64,000 nt of DNA. Source: JBMOUD01 sp049319665 (lineage in GTDB: Bacteria > Pseudomonadota > Gammaproteobacteria > Enterobacterales > Enterobacteriaceae). The stretch spans positions 62,001 through 126,000 of the forward strand of contig NZ_JBMOUD010000005.1 in the NCBI RefSeq assembly GCF_049319665.1, read 5' to 3'. This document shows, in pieces, positions 17,610 to 24,760 of this stretch. A program made the translations under genes and the position numbers. The notes under the pieces are model-generated. The model saw only the letters and a program-made list of their open reading frames with translations. It had not been told where the DNA came from and ran no database searches. The first letter of the stretch is position 1, and each line of letters starts with the position of its first letter.

Positions 17610-18563
17610 ATGACAACCTTAACCCGCTTTCTCCCCAATGATCGCATCATCCGTCTACAGTTGCTGATCATTCTGGCCGTCGCCCTACTGTTCTCCTTTA
17701 CGCTGGGTGGCCGTTTTTTCAGTTTGGGTAATTTCCAGTCTATCTCGTCCCAGTTACCCATCCTGGGCATGTTAGCCTTGGGAATGGGTATTACCATGTT
17801 AACCGGTGGTATTAACCTGTCGGTTATTGCCGGTGCCAATGCTTGCTCACTGGTGATGGCAGCAATATTGGTCGCGCATCCTAATCAACCGCTGTTTTTG
17901 TTATTAGCAATACTGGCAGGTTTGGCGGTCGCGCTAGCCATTGGTTCGCTAAATGGGGTATTGATTGCCTACATCGGTGTGTCACCAATTCTGGCATCAC
18001 TGGGCACCATGACGTTAATTGCTGGATTAAATATTCTATTGACCAACGGCGCGGTGATTTCCGGTTTCCCTCACGCCATCCAGTATCTCAGCAATGGCAG
18101 CCTATTAGGCATTCCGGTTGCCCTACTGCTGTTTTTACTGGTGGCCGTGCTGCTTTGGGTTTTACTCGAACACACCACGCTTGGCCGCAGTCTTTACTTG
18201 ATGGGTTCTAATGAGCAGGCCACTCGTTTTAGTGGCGTCAACACTCATAAAGTTACCATCGCCGTCTATGTACTATCAGCGTTGCTCGGCTGGGGTGCTG
18301 CGCTATTGATGATGTCAAAATTCAACTCAGCAAAAGCCGGTTATGGTGATTCTTACTTGTTGGTCACAATCCTGGCCTCAGTACTCGGTGGGATTAATCC
18401 AGACGGCGGTTTTGGCCGTGTACTGGGTTTGGTATTAGCGCTCATCGTATTACAAATGCTGGAAAGTGGTTTGAACCTGATGGGAGTCAGTAGTTATTTG
18501 ACCATGGCGTTATGGGGCGGCGTGCTGATCCTGTTTATCGCTTTACAAAATCGTAAATCCTGA
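17610..18563 (+). CDS. Sugar ABC transporter permease 2
   Basis: This 317-residue protein is a second BPD_transp_2 permease, with GGINLSV near the N-terminal third, the coupling loop GRSLYLMGSNEQATRFSG and the late GGINPDGGFGR motif. The presence of two different permease genes resembles LsrC and LsrD rather than the single-permease ribose system. Its stop codon lies in the first of three 18-bp tandem repeats. Confidence 0.92.
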   Translation: MTTLTRFLPNDRIIRLQLLIILAVALLFSFTLGGRFFSLGNFQSISSQLPILGMLALGMGITMLTGGINLSVIAGANACSLVMAAILVAHPNQPLFLLLAILAGLAVALAIGSLNGVLIAYIGVSPILASLGTMTLIAGLNILLTNGAVISGFPHAIQYLSNGSLLGIPVALLLFLLVAVLLWVLLEHTTLGRSLYLMGSNEQATRFSGVNTHKVTIAVYVLSALLGWGAALLMMSKFNSAKAGYGDSYLLVTILASVLGGINPDGGFGRVLGLVLALIVLQMLESGLNLMGVSSYLTMALWGGVLILFIALQNRKS

Positions 18564-18615
18564 TCGACTTAGAGAAAACGATCGGTCTCAAGAAAACGAT
18601 CGACTTCAAGAAAAC
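18562..18615 (+). repeat. Three 18-bp tandem repeats before the kinase gene
   Basis: Units GATCGACTTAGAGAAAAC, GATCGGTCTCAAGAAAAC and GATCGACTTCAAGAAAAC lie head to tail and fill most of the 67-bp gap between permease and kinase. The first unit overlaps the permease stop codon. The copy number may vary by slippage and would change spacing before the kinase ribosome-binding site. Confidence 0.85.
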
Positions 18616-18630
18616 TAATGGGAAAAAAAC

Positions 18631-20268
18631 ATGGCGAGTTATTTTATTGGCGTAGATGTCGGCACTGGCAGTGCTCGCGCAGGCGTGTTTGATATAACAG
18701 GGCACATGATTAGCCAAGCTAGCCGTGAGATCACCTTATTCCGCCCACAGGCTGATTTTGTTGAGCAATCCTCGGATGAAATTTGGCAAGCGGTATGTAA
18801 CGCGGTGAAAGATGCAATGAATCAGGCTGATATCAACCCGATTCAGGTTAAAGGATTAGGCTTCGATGCCACCTGCTCACTGGTGGTACTCGACAAAGAA
18901 GGTAAGCCACTGACAGTCAGCCCGTCTGGACGTAGCGAGCAAAATATTATTGTGTGGATGGATCACCGAGCAATAACTCAGGCTGAGCGAATCAATGCTA
19001 CCGGCCATCGGGTGTTGGAGTTTGTTGGTGGAATTATTTCGCCGGAAATGCAAACACCGAAACTGCTGTGGCTCAAACAACATATGCCAACAACCTGGAG
19101 CAATGTCGGTCATTTATTTGACCTGCCTGACTTCCTGACATGGCGTGCCACGCAAGATCAGACTCGCTCCCTATGCTCTACCGTGTGTAAGTGGACTTAT
19201 ATCGGTCATGAAGATCGTTGGGACCCAAGTTATTTCAAAGAAATCGGGCTGAGTGACTTGCTGGAGAACAATGCCGCGAAAATAGGTAGCGAAGTGAAAA
19301 CCATGGGCCAACCCTTGGGGCATGGCTTAACCCAGAGAGCAGCCAGCGAAATGGGGTTGATGGCAGGTACGGCTGTCAGCGTATCCATTATTGATGCCCA
19401 CGCGGGGAGCCTCGGTATTCTGGGTGCCAGCGGCGCGTCAGGAGAAACAGCGGATTTTGATCACCGCATTGCCCTGATTGGCGGCACGTCGACTGCGCAT
19501 ATGGCGATGTCACGCAGTGCACGCTATATCGGTGGTATTTGGGGGCCGTACTATTCCGCTATTCTGCCTGACTACTGGTTAAATGAAGGCGGCCAATCCA
19601 CTACGGGTGCCTTGATTGATCATGTTATCCAGTCGCACCCTTGCTACCAAGACCTGCTCAAAAAAGGCAAAGATAGTGGCAAAACGATTTATGAAGTACT
19701 CAATAGCATTCTGCGTAAGATGGCGGGCGAGCCTGAGAATATTGCGTTCCTGACCAAAGATATTCACATGCTGCCCTATTTCCACGGCAACCGTTCTCCA
19801 CGTGCTAATCCGACCTTAACGGGTACCTTGACCGGTCTTAAGCTGTCGCGCACGCCTGAAGATATGGCATTGCACTATTTAGCCACTATTCAAGCATTAG
19901 CACTGGGAACACGCCACATCATAGAAACCATGAATCAGAGTGGTTATAGCATCGATACCATGATGGCCAGCGGCGGCGGTACCAAAAACCCGGTGTTTGT
20001 GCAGGAGCATTCTAACGCCACTGGCTGTGCCATGTTGCTACCAGAAGAAAGTGAAGCCATGCTGCTCGGCAGTGCCATGATGGGCACGGTTGCGGCCGGT
20101 GTTTATGATTCGCTGCCAGAAGCGATGGCGGCGATGAGCCGCATCGGTAAAACGGTGACACCGCAAACCAACAAAATAAAAGAGTATTACGACCGCAAAT
20201 ATAAGGTGTTTCATGAGCTTTATCATGACCATATGAAATACCGCCGTTTGATGCAGGAGCAGGCGTAA
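18631..20268 (+). CDS. FGGY-family pentulose kinase
   Basis: The 545-residue protein is an FGGY sugar kinase with the N-terminal phosphate-binding motif FIGVDVGTGSARAGVFD and, in the C-terminal domain, GGGTKNPVF. It resembles the pentulose-kinase subgroup that contains human FGGY and yeast D-ribulokinase more than xylulokinase (XylB) or the AI-2 kinase LsrK. D-ribulose is a plausible substrate, not proved here. It ends the transporter unit, so incoming sugar is probably phosphorylated at once. No isomerase, dehydrogenase or regulator gene is adjacent. Confidence 0.85.
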   Translation: MASYFIGVDVGTGSARAGVFDITGHMISQASREITLFRPQADFVEQSSDEIWQAVCNAVKDAMNQADINPIQVKGLGFDATCSLVVLDKEGKPLTVSPSGRSEQNIIVWMDHRAITQAERINATGHRVLEFVGGIISPEMQTPKLLWLKQHMPTTWSNVGHLFDLPDFLTWRATQDQTRSLCSTVCKWTYIGHEDRWDPSYFKEIGLSDLLENNAAKIGSEVKTMGQPLGHGLTQRAASEMGLMAGTAVSVSIIDAHAGSLGILGASGASGETADFDHRIALIGGTSTAHMAMSRSARYIGGIWGPYYSAILPDYWLNEGGQSTTGALIDHVIQSHPCYQDLLKKGKDSGKTIYEVLNSILRKMAGEPENIAFLTKDIHMLPYFHGNRSPRANPTLTGTLTGLKLSRTPEDMALHYLATIQALALGTRHIIETMNQSGYSIDTMMASGGGTKNPVFVQEHSNATGCAMLLPEESEAMLLGSAMMGTVAAGVYDSLPEAMAAMSRIGKTVTPQTNKIKEYYDRKYKVFHELYHDHMKYRRLMQEQA

Positions 20269-20275
20269 TTACCAT

Positions 20276-20308
20276 AAAAAAACGGGAGCGTTGGTGGCTC
20301 CCGTTTTT
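20276..20308. terminator. Bidirectional terminator between kinase and yadH
   Basis: CGGGAGC (20283-20289) pairs with GCTCCCG (20297-20303), flanked by A and T runs on both sides, so it can end both the plus-strand kinase operon and the minus-strand yadGH operon, which converge here. Confidence 0.85.
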
Positions 20309-20326
20309 ATTGATGCGCTATTTAGC

Positions 20327-21097
20327 TTAGCTACGCAGACCGCGGCCGCGCTCAATCAGATACCAAGCCAGAAGGTAGAACACCACGATAAAGGCCAGTA
20401 ACACACTCATAGTAAAGACCAAAGGCACATCGGTGATACCTAAGAAACCAAAGCGGAAACCACTGATCATATAAACAATCGGGTTAAGCTTGGATACCGC
20501 CTGCCAGAACGGTGGCAATAGTGTCACTGAGTAGAATACCCCGCCCAGATACGTCAACGGTGTCAGCACAAAGGTCGGGATCAGGCTGATATCATCAAAG
20601 GTGGTAGCAAAGACCGCATTTAAGAGCCCACCTAATGAGAACAGAATAGCCGTCAGCAAAATAGTCAGCGCGACTATCCACCAAGAGTGAATTTGCAGAT
20701 GGACAAAGAACAGTGAAACGGCTGTCACTAACATTCCGACGCAGATACCGCGAGCCACGCCGCCGCCAACATAACCGGCAATAACGACATGCGTGGGCAC
20801 CGGCGCCACCAGCAGCTCTTCAATGTTGCGCTGGAATTTAGCGCTAAAGAACGATGACGCCACGTTGGCATAAGAGTTGGTAATAACCGACATCATGATC
20901 AGCCCAGGCACGATAAATTGCATATAGCTAAAACCGTGCATATCGCCGATTCTTGAACCGATCAGGTTACCAAAGATAACAAAGTACAAAGACATGGTGA
21001 TAACCGGTGGCACCAGGGTTTGCACCCAGATGCGGCCAAAGCGGTTAATCTCTTTTGCCCAAATACTTTTTAGCGCCACCCAATAGAGTTGTGACAT
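20327..21097 (-). CDS. yadH: ABC-2 type transporter permease YadH
   Basis: The 256-residue inner-membrane protein has about six membrane segments and the ABC-2 permease pattern, including SSFFSAKFQRNIEELLVAPVP and a late PLTYLGGVFYS segment. It pairs with YadG: the two genes are adjacent with the yadG stop at the yadH start. The exported substrate is unknown. Placement next to can matches E. coli. Confidence 0.93.
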   Translation of the reverse strand: MSQLYWVALKSIWAKEINRFGRIWVQTLVPPVITMSLYFVIFGNLIGSRIGDMHGFSYMQFIVPGLIMMSVITNSYANVASSFFSAKFQRNIEELLVAPVPTHVVIAGYVGGGVARGICVGMLVTAVSLFFVHLQIHSWWIVALTILLTAILFSLGGLLNAVFATTFDDISLIPTFVLTPLTYLGGVFYSVTLLPPFWQAVSKLNPIVYMISGFRFGFLGITDVPLVFTMSVLLAFIVVFYLLAWYLIERGRGLRS

Positions 21098-22020
21098 TAT
21101 TTTTTCCTCTCACTGCTATTAACCAGGGTGACAAACAATTCTTCTAACCGGTTAGCTTTATTACGCATACTCAATACTTGAATGCCCTGTGAGCTCAACT
21201 GACTGAATACAGCGTTAAGCCCTTGCTCACGCATCACTTCAACTTCCAGCGTCGAGGTATCAATCAAGGTACTTTTGTAGCCTTCAAGCTGTGGCAACGG
21301 GCTTTTCGCCGCCAAGTCTAAGACGAAGGTTTCTGATTTCTGCTTAGAAAGCAGATTTTTCATGCTGGTGTTTTCCACCAGCTCACCATGCTGAATAATG
21401 CCGATATTACGGCACAGCATTTCGGCCTCTTCCAGATAGTGAGTGGTGAGAATAATTGTGGTGCCTTGCGCATTCAGCTCTTGTAAGAAGCTCCACATCG
21501 AGCGGCGCAATTCAATATCTACTCCGGCGGTCGGCTCATCCAAAATCAATAATTTTGGTTCGTGCATCAGAGCACGAGCAATCATCAAGCGACGTTTCAT
21601 CCCGCCCGATAACATGCGAGAACGTTCATTACGTTTGCCCCACAAATCTAACTGAGTGAGGTATTTCTCAGCACGCTCAAGCGCATCTGCACGCTTAACG
21701 CCGTAGTAACCAGCCTGATTCGCCACCACTTGCATGACGGTTTCAAACGGGTTGAAGTTAAATTCTTGCGGAACCAGGCCAAGTTGTCTTTTAGCGTTAA
21801 CGATATCTTTATCAATATCGTAGCCAAAAACGCGAACTTTCCCGGCTGTTTTATTCACCAGAGAACTGATGATACCGATGGTTGTAGACTTCCCTGCACC
21901 ATTTGGCCCAAGCAGCGCATAAAAATCACCAGCTTCAACACGTAAATCTATTCCGCGTAAAGCCTGGACGCCACCTGCGTAAGTTTTGGTCAACTTCTCC
22001 AGTTCTAATGCGTATGTCAT
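21097..22020 (-). CDS. yadG: ABC transporter ATP-binding protein YadG
   Basis: The 307-residue cytoplasmic ATPase has Walker A GPNGAGKST, signature LSGGMKRR, Walker B LLILDEPTAGVD and the switch His in TTHYLEEAE. The C-terminal region after residue 220 is the usual extension of ABC-2 exporters. It forms an exporter with YadH, encoded immediately downstream. It is divergent from can. Confidence 0.94.
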   Translation of the reverse strand: MTYALELEKLTKTYAGGVQALRGIDLRVEAGDFYALLGPNGAGKSTTIGIISSLVNKTAGKVRVFGYDIDKDIVNAKRQLGLVPQEFNFNPFETVMQVVANQAGYYGVKRADALERAEKYLTQLDLWGKRNERSRMLSGGMKRRLMIARALMHEPKLLILDEPTAGVDIELRRSMWSFLQELNAQGTTIILTTHYLEEAEMLCRNIGIIQHGELVENTSMKNLLSKQKSETFVLDLAAKSPLPQLEGYKSTLIDTSTLEVEVMREQGLNAVFSQLSSQGIQVLSMRNKANRLEELFVTLVNSSERKK

Positions 22021-22166
22021 AAGTGAAGTCTTACCTTTTTTAGATGTCTTATTTTCTTGTTTACTGCGTCTTGTTTACTGCAATGAACCGCTTATCAGTT
22101 TTAAAATCGCGGGCATTCCCCTATATTAACCCATCGCGGTTGGTTCTTTACAGGCTATAAATTCTC

Positions 22167-22817
22167 ATGACGAGCATAGAAACACTTATTAACAACAACG
22201 CAGCTTGGTCAAAAATCATGGTCGAGGAAGATCCTGGTTTCTTCGAACGGTTAGCATTGGCCCAGAAGCCGCGGTTTCTGTGGATCGGCTGTTCCGATAG
22301 CCGAGTACCTGCCGAAAGATTGACCGGTCTTGAGCCGGGGGAACTTTTTGTGCACCGCAATGTAGCAAATCTGGTCATTCATACCGATCTCAACTGTTTG
22401 TCAGTCGTTCAGTACGCGATTGACGTCCTCGAAGTCGAGCATGTGATCATTTGCGGCCACTATGGCTGCGGTGGTGTACAGGCTGCGGTTGAGAATCCAG
22501 AGTTAGGTTTGATCGACAACTGGCTGCTGCATATTCGTGATATCTGGTTCAAACATAGTTCGCTGTTAGGAGAACTGCCACCAGATGAACGCTTGAACAG
22601 ACTGTGCGAACTGAACGTTGTTGAGCAGGTTTACAACCTTGGCCACTCAACGGTGATGCGTTCTGCCTGGAAACGAGGCCAGAAAGTCAGTATTCATGGC
22701 TGGGTTTACGGCCTGCAAAACGGTCAACTGAGAGATTTGGACGTGACATCAACCAGCCGAGAAATACTTGAGCAACGGTATCGACAAGGGGTTTCAGCGT
22801 TGCTGCAAAAACCGTAG
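22167..22817 (+). CDS. can: Beta-class carbonic anhydrase
   Basis: Can interconverts CO2 and bicarbonate and is needed for growth in air. The 216-residue protein has the zinc and catalytic residues in CSDSRVP and HYGCGG, as in E. coli Can (220 aa). The C-terminus after EQRYRQGVS differs. The gene sits between yadG and hpt in the E. coli arrangement but is followed by an unusual 0.9-kb repeat-rich gap. Confidence 0.97.
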   Translation: MTSIETLINNNAAWSKIMVEEDPGFFERLALAQKPRFLWIGCSDSRVPAERLTGLEPGELFVHRNVANLVIHTDLNCLSVVQYAIDVLEVEHVIICGHYGCGGVQAAVENPELGLIDNWLLHIRDIWFKHSSLLGELPPDERLNRLCELNVVEQVYNLGHSTVMRSAWKRGQKVSIHGWVYGLQNGQLRDLDVTSTSREILEQRYRQGVSALLQKP

Positions 22818-22871
22818 CAGGGGCGGTTTCCTTAAGCCGGAATGGCTTAACATCGTCCAGTTTAAGGGCTG

Positions 22872-23085
22872 AACCGGCGTACATTTCGATTTGTTCAAGC
22901 TTGACCGAGCTTGGGGCGGTTTTGTAAAACCGGTAACGGTGTAAATTTCGGTTTGTTCAAGCTTGACCGGGCTTGGGGCGGTTTTGTAAACCGGTAACGG
23001 TGTAAATTTCGGTTTGTTCAAGCTTAACCGAGCTTGGGGCGGTTTTGTAAAACCGGCAACGGTGTAAATTTCGGTTTCTCAAATT
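22872..23085. repeat. Minisatellite, about 3.5 copies of a 61-62-bp unit
   Basis: Units begin AACCGG at 22872 (lacking 6 bp), 22928, 22989 and 23051 (cut short). Each full unit carries CAAGCT-N6-AGCTTG or a close variant, then GGGGCGGTTTT. The inverted arms make a small hairpin followed by GGGGCGG and four Ts. It lies 54 bp after can and before the inverted-repeat block at 23147. No open frame is convincing. Confidence 0.85.
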
Positions 23086-23146
23086 CGGAGATCAATTTAG
23101 CATTGTAGCCGAAACCGAGCCAAGGGGGGTGGCACCCCCCTTCGCG

Positions 23147-23542
23147 ATCCCACGCCTTTTATCACTTCAATATCCAATCCAGCGGAGGCCATGTTTCAGC
23201 AGCTTCCGTGATAGCGCAAATTTCATCCCATCCAGGATACCCGTCTACGGGATTCGAGCCAATGATAAAACGATTGTCTCTCACCACTTGCCGGTGAAAT
23301 TTTGAGTGCGCTTGGCGGCGTTTAAGGTCAAAGGCGCAGGCAGTTTAGCTTTTGAAGTAAAAAAGTTAGTGGCGCGCTCGAAATGGCGCTGAAGGAGCGG
23401 TGAGAAATCGCGAAGTGTTTATTGAGCGAGTCCGAATCCCGACTGAAGGCACTGCGAAGCAGCGGCATTTGCGCCTGTCGTCGCGGTACCTGAAACATGG
23501 CCTAATTGGAATCCGCTATAACACCATAAAAAGGCGCGGGAT
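23147..23542. repeat. 396-bp block bounded by imperfect inverted repeats
   Basis: TCCCACGCCTTTTAT at the left is matched by the reverse complement TCCCGCGCCTTTTTAT at the right. Further in, GGCCATGTTTCAG (23187-23199) and CTGAAACATGGCC (23490-23502) are perfect 13-bp inverted copies. Strong hairpins stand outside each end: GGGGGGTG with CACCCCCC at about 23124, and TTCAAGGGGAG with CTCCCCTTGAA at about 23543-23570. This architecture suggests a small non-autonomous mobile element or the decayed remains of one. I recognise no transposase. Confidence 0.55.
23162..23287 (-). CDS. Possible small ORF or coding remnant, unknown
   Basis: A minus-strand frame open from 23344 ends at 23162 and reads naturally (for example GSNPVDGYPGWDEICAIT, then ETWPPLDWILK and stop). 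A GTG at 23287 would give 41 residues. No ribosome-binding site is evident. ETWP recurs on the plus strand inside the right inverted repeat, so the two C-termini are related. I do not recognise the family. It may be a remnant of an element-borne gene. Confidence 0.25.
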   Translation of the reverse strand: MVRDNRFIIGSNPVDGYPGWDEICAITEAAETWPPLDWILK

Positions 23543-23663
23543 TTTCAAGGGGAGCGCCTCTCCCCTTGAAGCGGCTTAGGCTGCAATGCCATATTAAACA
23601 CTGCATTTGAGAAGCCGAAACTTACACTACTTTTAAGCCGTTAAGCCGTTAACCCTAAACGGT

Positions 23664-23702
23664 ATTAGGCCCTCCGGGCCTAAAAGCCCTTCTGGCTTAA
23701 AG
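23664..23702 (-). terminator. Twin hairpins after hpt
   Basis: Read on the minus strand, AAGCC-AGAAG-GGCTT is followed by TTTT and then by TTAGGCC-CGGA-GGGCCTAA. They lie 25-63 bp beyond the hpt stop and probably end its transcript. Confidence 0.55.
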
Positions 23703-23726
23703 AAACCGCCCAACGTTCGGTCTAAC

Positions 23727-24257
23727 TTACAACGGAATGACTTTACCCACGTATGGCAAATGACGATAGCGCTGCGCGTAGTCAATCCCATAACCGACAA
23801 CAAATTCGTCAGGAATGGCAAAGCCTACATACTCAACGGTAACGTCAACTTCACGGCGTTCTGGTTTGTCTAGCAAGGTGCAAATAGCCAGAGATTTCGG
23901 GCCGCGCAGTTCAAGGATGGCGCGCACTTTGCTCAGGGTGTTGCCTGAGTCGATGATGTCTTCAACGATCAAAACATCTTTACCACGGATATCTTCATCC
24001 AGGTCTTTCAAGATTTTTACGTCACGGGTGCTGGACATACCGTTGCCGTAGCTTGATGCGGTCATGAAATCCACTTCATGAGGAACATCAATGGCACGAC
24101 ACAAGTCAGCCATAAACATGAAAGAGCCGCGCAGCAGCCCGACCAGCACCATTTCACTGCCGCTATCGCGGTAGTGCTCGGTGATTTCACGGCCTAACTC
24201 GGCAATACGGGTTTTGACTTCCTGCTCGGAAATCATGACGTCTACGCTGTGTTCCAT
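23727..24257 (-). CDS. hpt: Hypoxanthine phosphoribosyltransferase
   Basis: Hpt salvages hypoxanthine (and guanine less well) to the nucleotide using PRPP. The 176-residue protein has the PRPP-binding motif VLIVEDIIDSGNTL, the LLRGS loop and the flexible-loop Ser-Tyr pair in TASSYG. It starts MEHSVDVMI and is slightly shorter than E. coli Hpt (178 aa). It is oriented away from cueO. E. coli has gcd between these two, and here that gene is absent. Confidence 0.97.
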   Translation of the reverse strand: MEHSVDVMISEQEVKTRIAELGREITEHYRDSGSEMVLVGLLRGSFMFMADLCRAIDVPHEVDFMTASSYGNGMSSTRDVKILKDLDEDIRGKDVLIVEDIIDSGNTLSKVRAILELRGPKSLAICTLLDKPERREVDVTVEYVGFAIPDEFVVGYGIDYAQRYRHLPYVGKVIPL

Positions 24258-24429
24258 ATAAAGCTAACCACCTGAAAAATGAATGTGTATCGCCTCCCGA
24301 CGGGGAGCACGACCGTTAATGCGCCGGGATTATAACAAACAACCTAGCCAGGAGTCATTCTTACCAAGCAGGGGTGGAGGTATAGCCTTCAGGGTAATGT
24401 CGTCTGGTAATCCGCGATACCCGGGCATA

Positions 24430-24481
24430 GCACACTTAGGGGCGCTCCGGCGGATAAACCGCTATGGCCCCAACAGTGTGC
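24430..24481. other. Nested inverted repeats, possible structured RNA
   Basis: GCACAC pairs with GTGTGC at the outside, GGGGC with GCCCC within, and GCGG-ATAAA-CCGC forms an inner hairpin, all inside 52 bp. The stems nest correctly. The element lies in the hpt-cueO gap, about 170 bp upstream of the hpt start. No gene is visible in 24258-24533. Confidence 0.35.
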
Positions 24482-24533
24482 TCTCCCTAATAACGGGCTT
24501 TAGCAGCGTCTGAGTGAGTAAAAATTTCTGACC

Positions 24534-24636
24534 GAGCTAAGGCCAGACAAGGCGTGGTTGCTAAGAAAAAAGCACAGTTTACATCAGTAAATGAGCATTT
24601 TTTCGTGCGGCCACAACGTAGTATGGCCGACGCGCA
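24534..24636. repeat. Palindromic 103-bp repeat, copy 1
   Basis: This copy differs from copy 2 at two positions. The whole unit is a long imperfect palindrome: GGCCA at one end and TGGCC at the other, with a central stem GTTTAC-ATCA-GTAAAT flanked by A6 and T6 runs. It looks like a miniature element of the sort scattered in Yersinia genomes. It has no coding capacity. Confidence 0.75.
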
Positions 24637-24652
24637 ACCCCCTTGACCGAGC

Positions 24653-24755
24653 GAGCTAAGGCCAGACAAGGCGTGGTTGCTAAGAAAAAAGCGCAGTTTA
24701 CATCAGTAAATGAGCATTTTTTCGTGCGGCCACAACGCAGTATGGCCGACGCGCA
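24653..24755. repeat. Palindromic 103-bp repeat, copy 2, next to cueO stop
   Basis: The second copy begins 119 bp after the first and ends five bases before the cueO stop codon. Its hairpin with flanking A and T runs is placed to act as the cueO transcription terminator on the minus strand. Confidence 0.75.
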
Positions 24756-24760
24756 GCTGG

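Noticed and set aside
22872..23085. Possible CRISPR array
   Set aside because: The units are contiguous 61-62-bp tandem copies with no short repeat separated by unique spacers, and no cas gene is in the window.
23245..23270. T-loop-like GGATTCGAGCC suggesting a tRNA or tRNA remnant
   Set aside because: No acceptor stem, D arm or anticodon arm of the right spacing can be formed around it, and the bases read better as codons of the small minus-strand frame.
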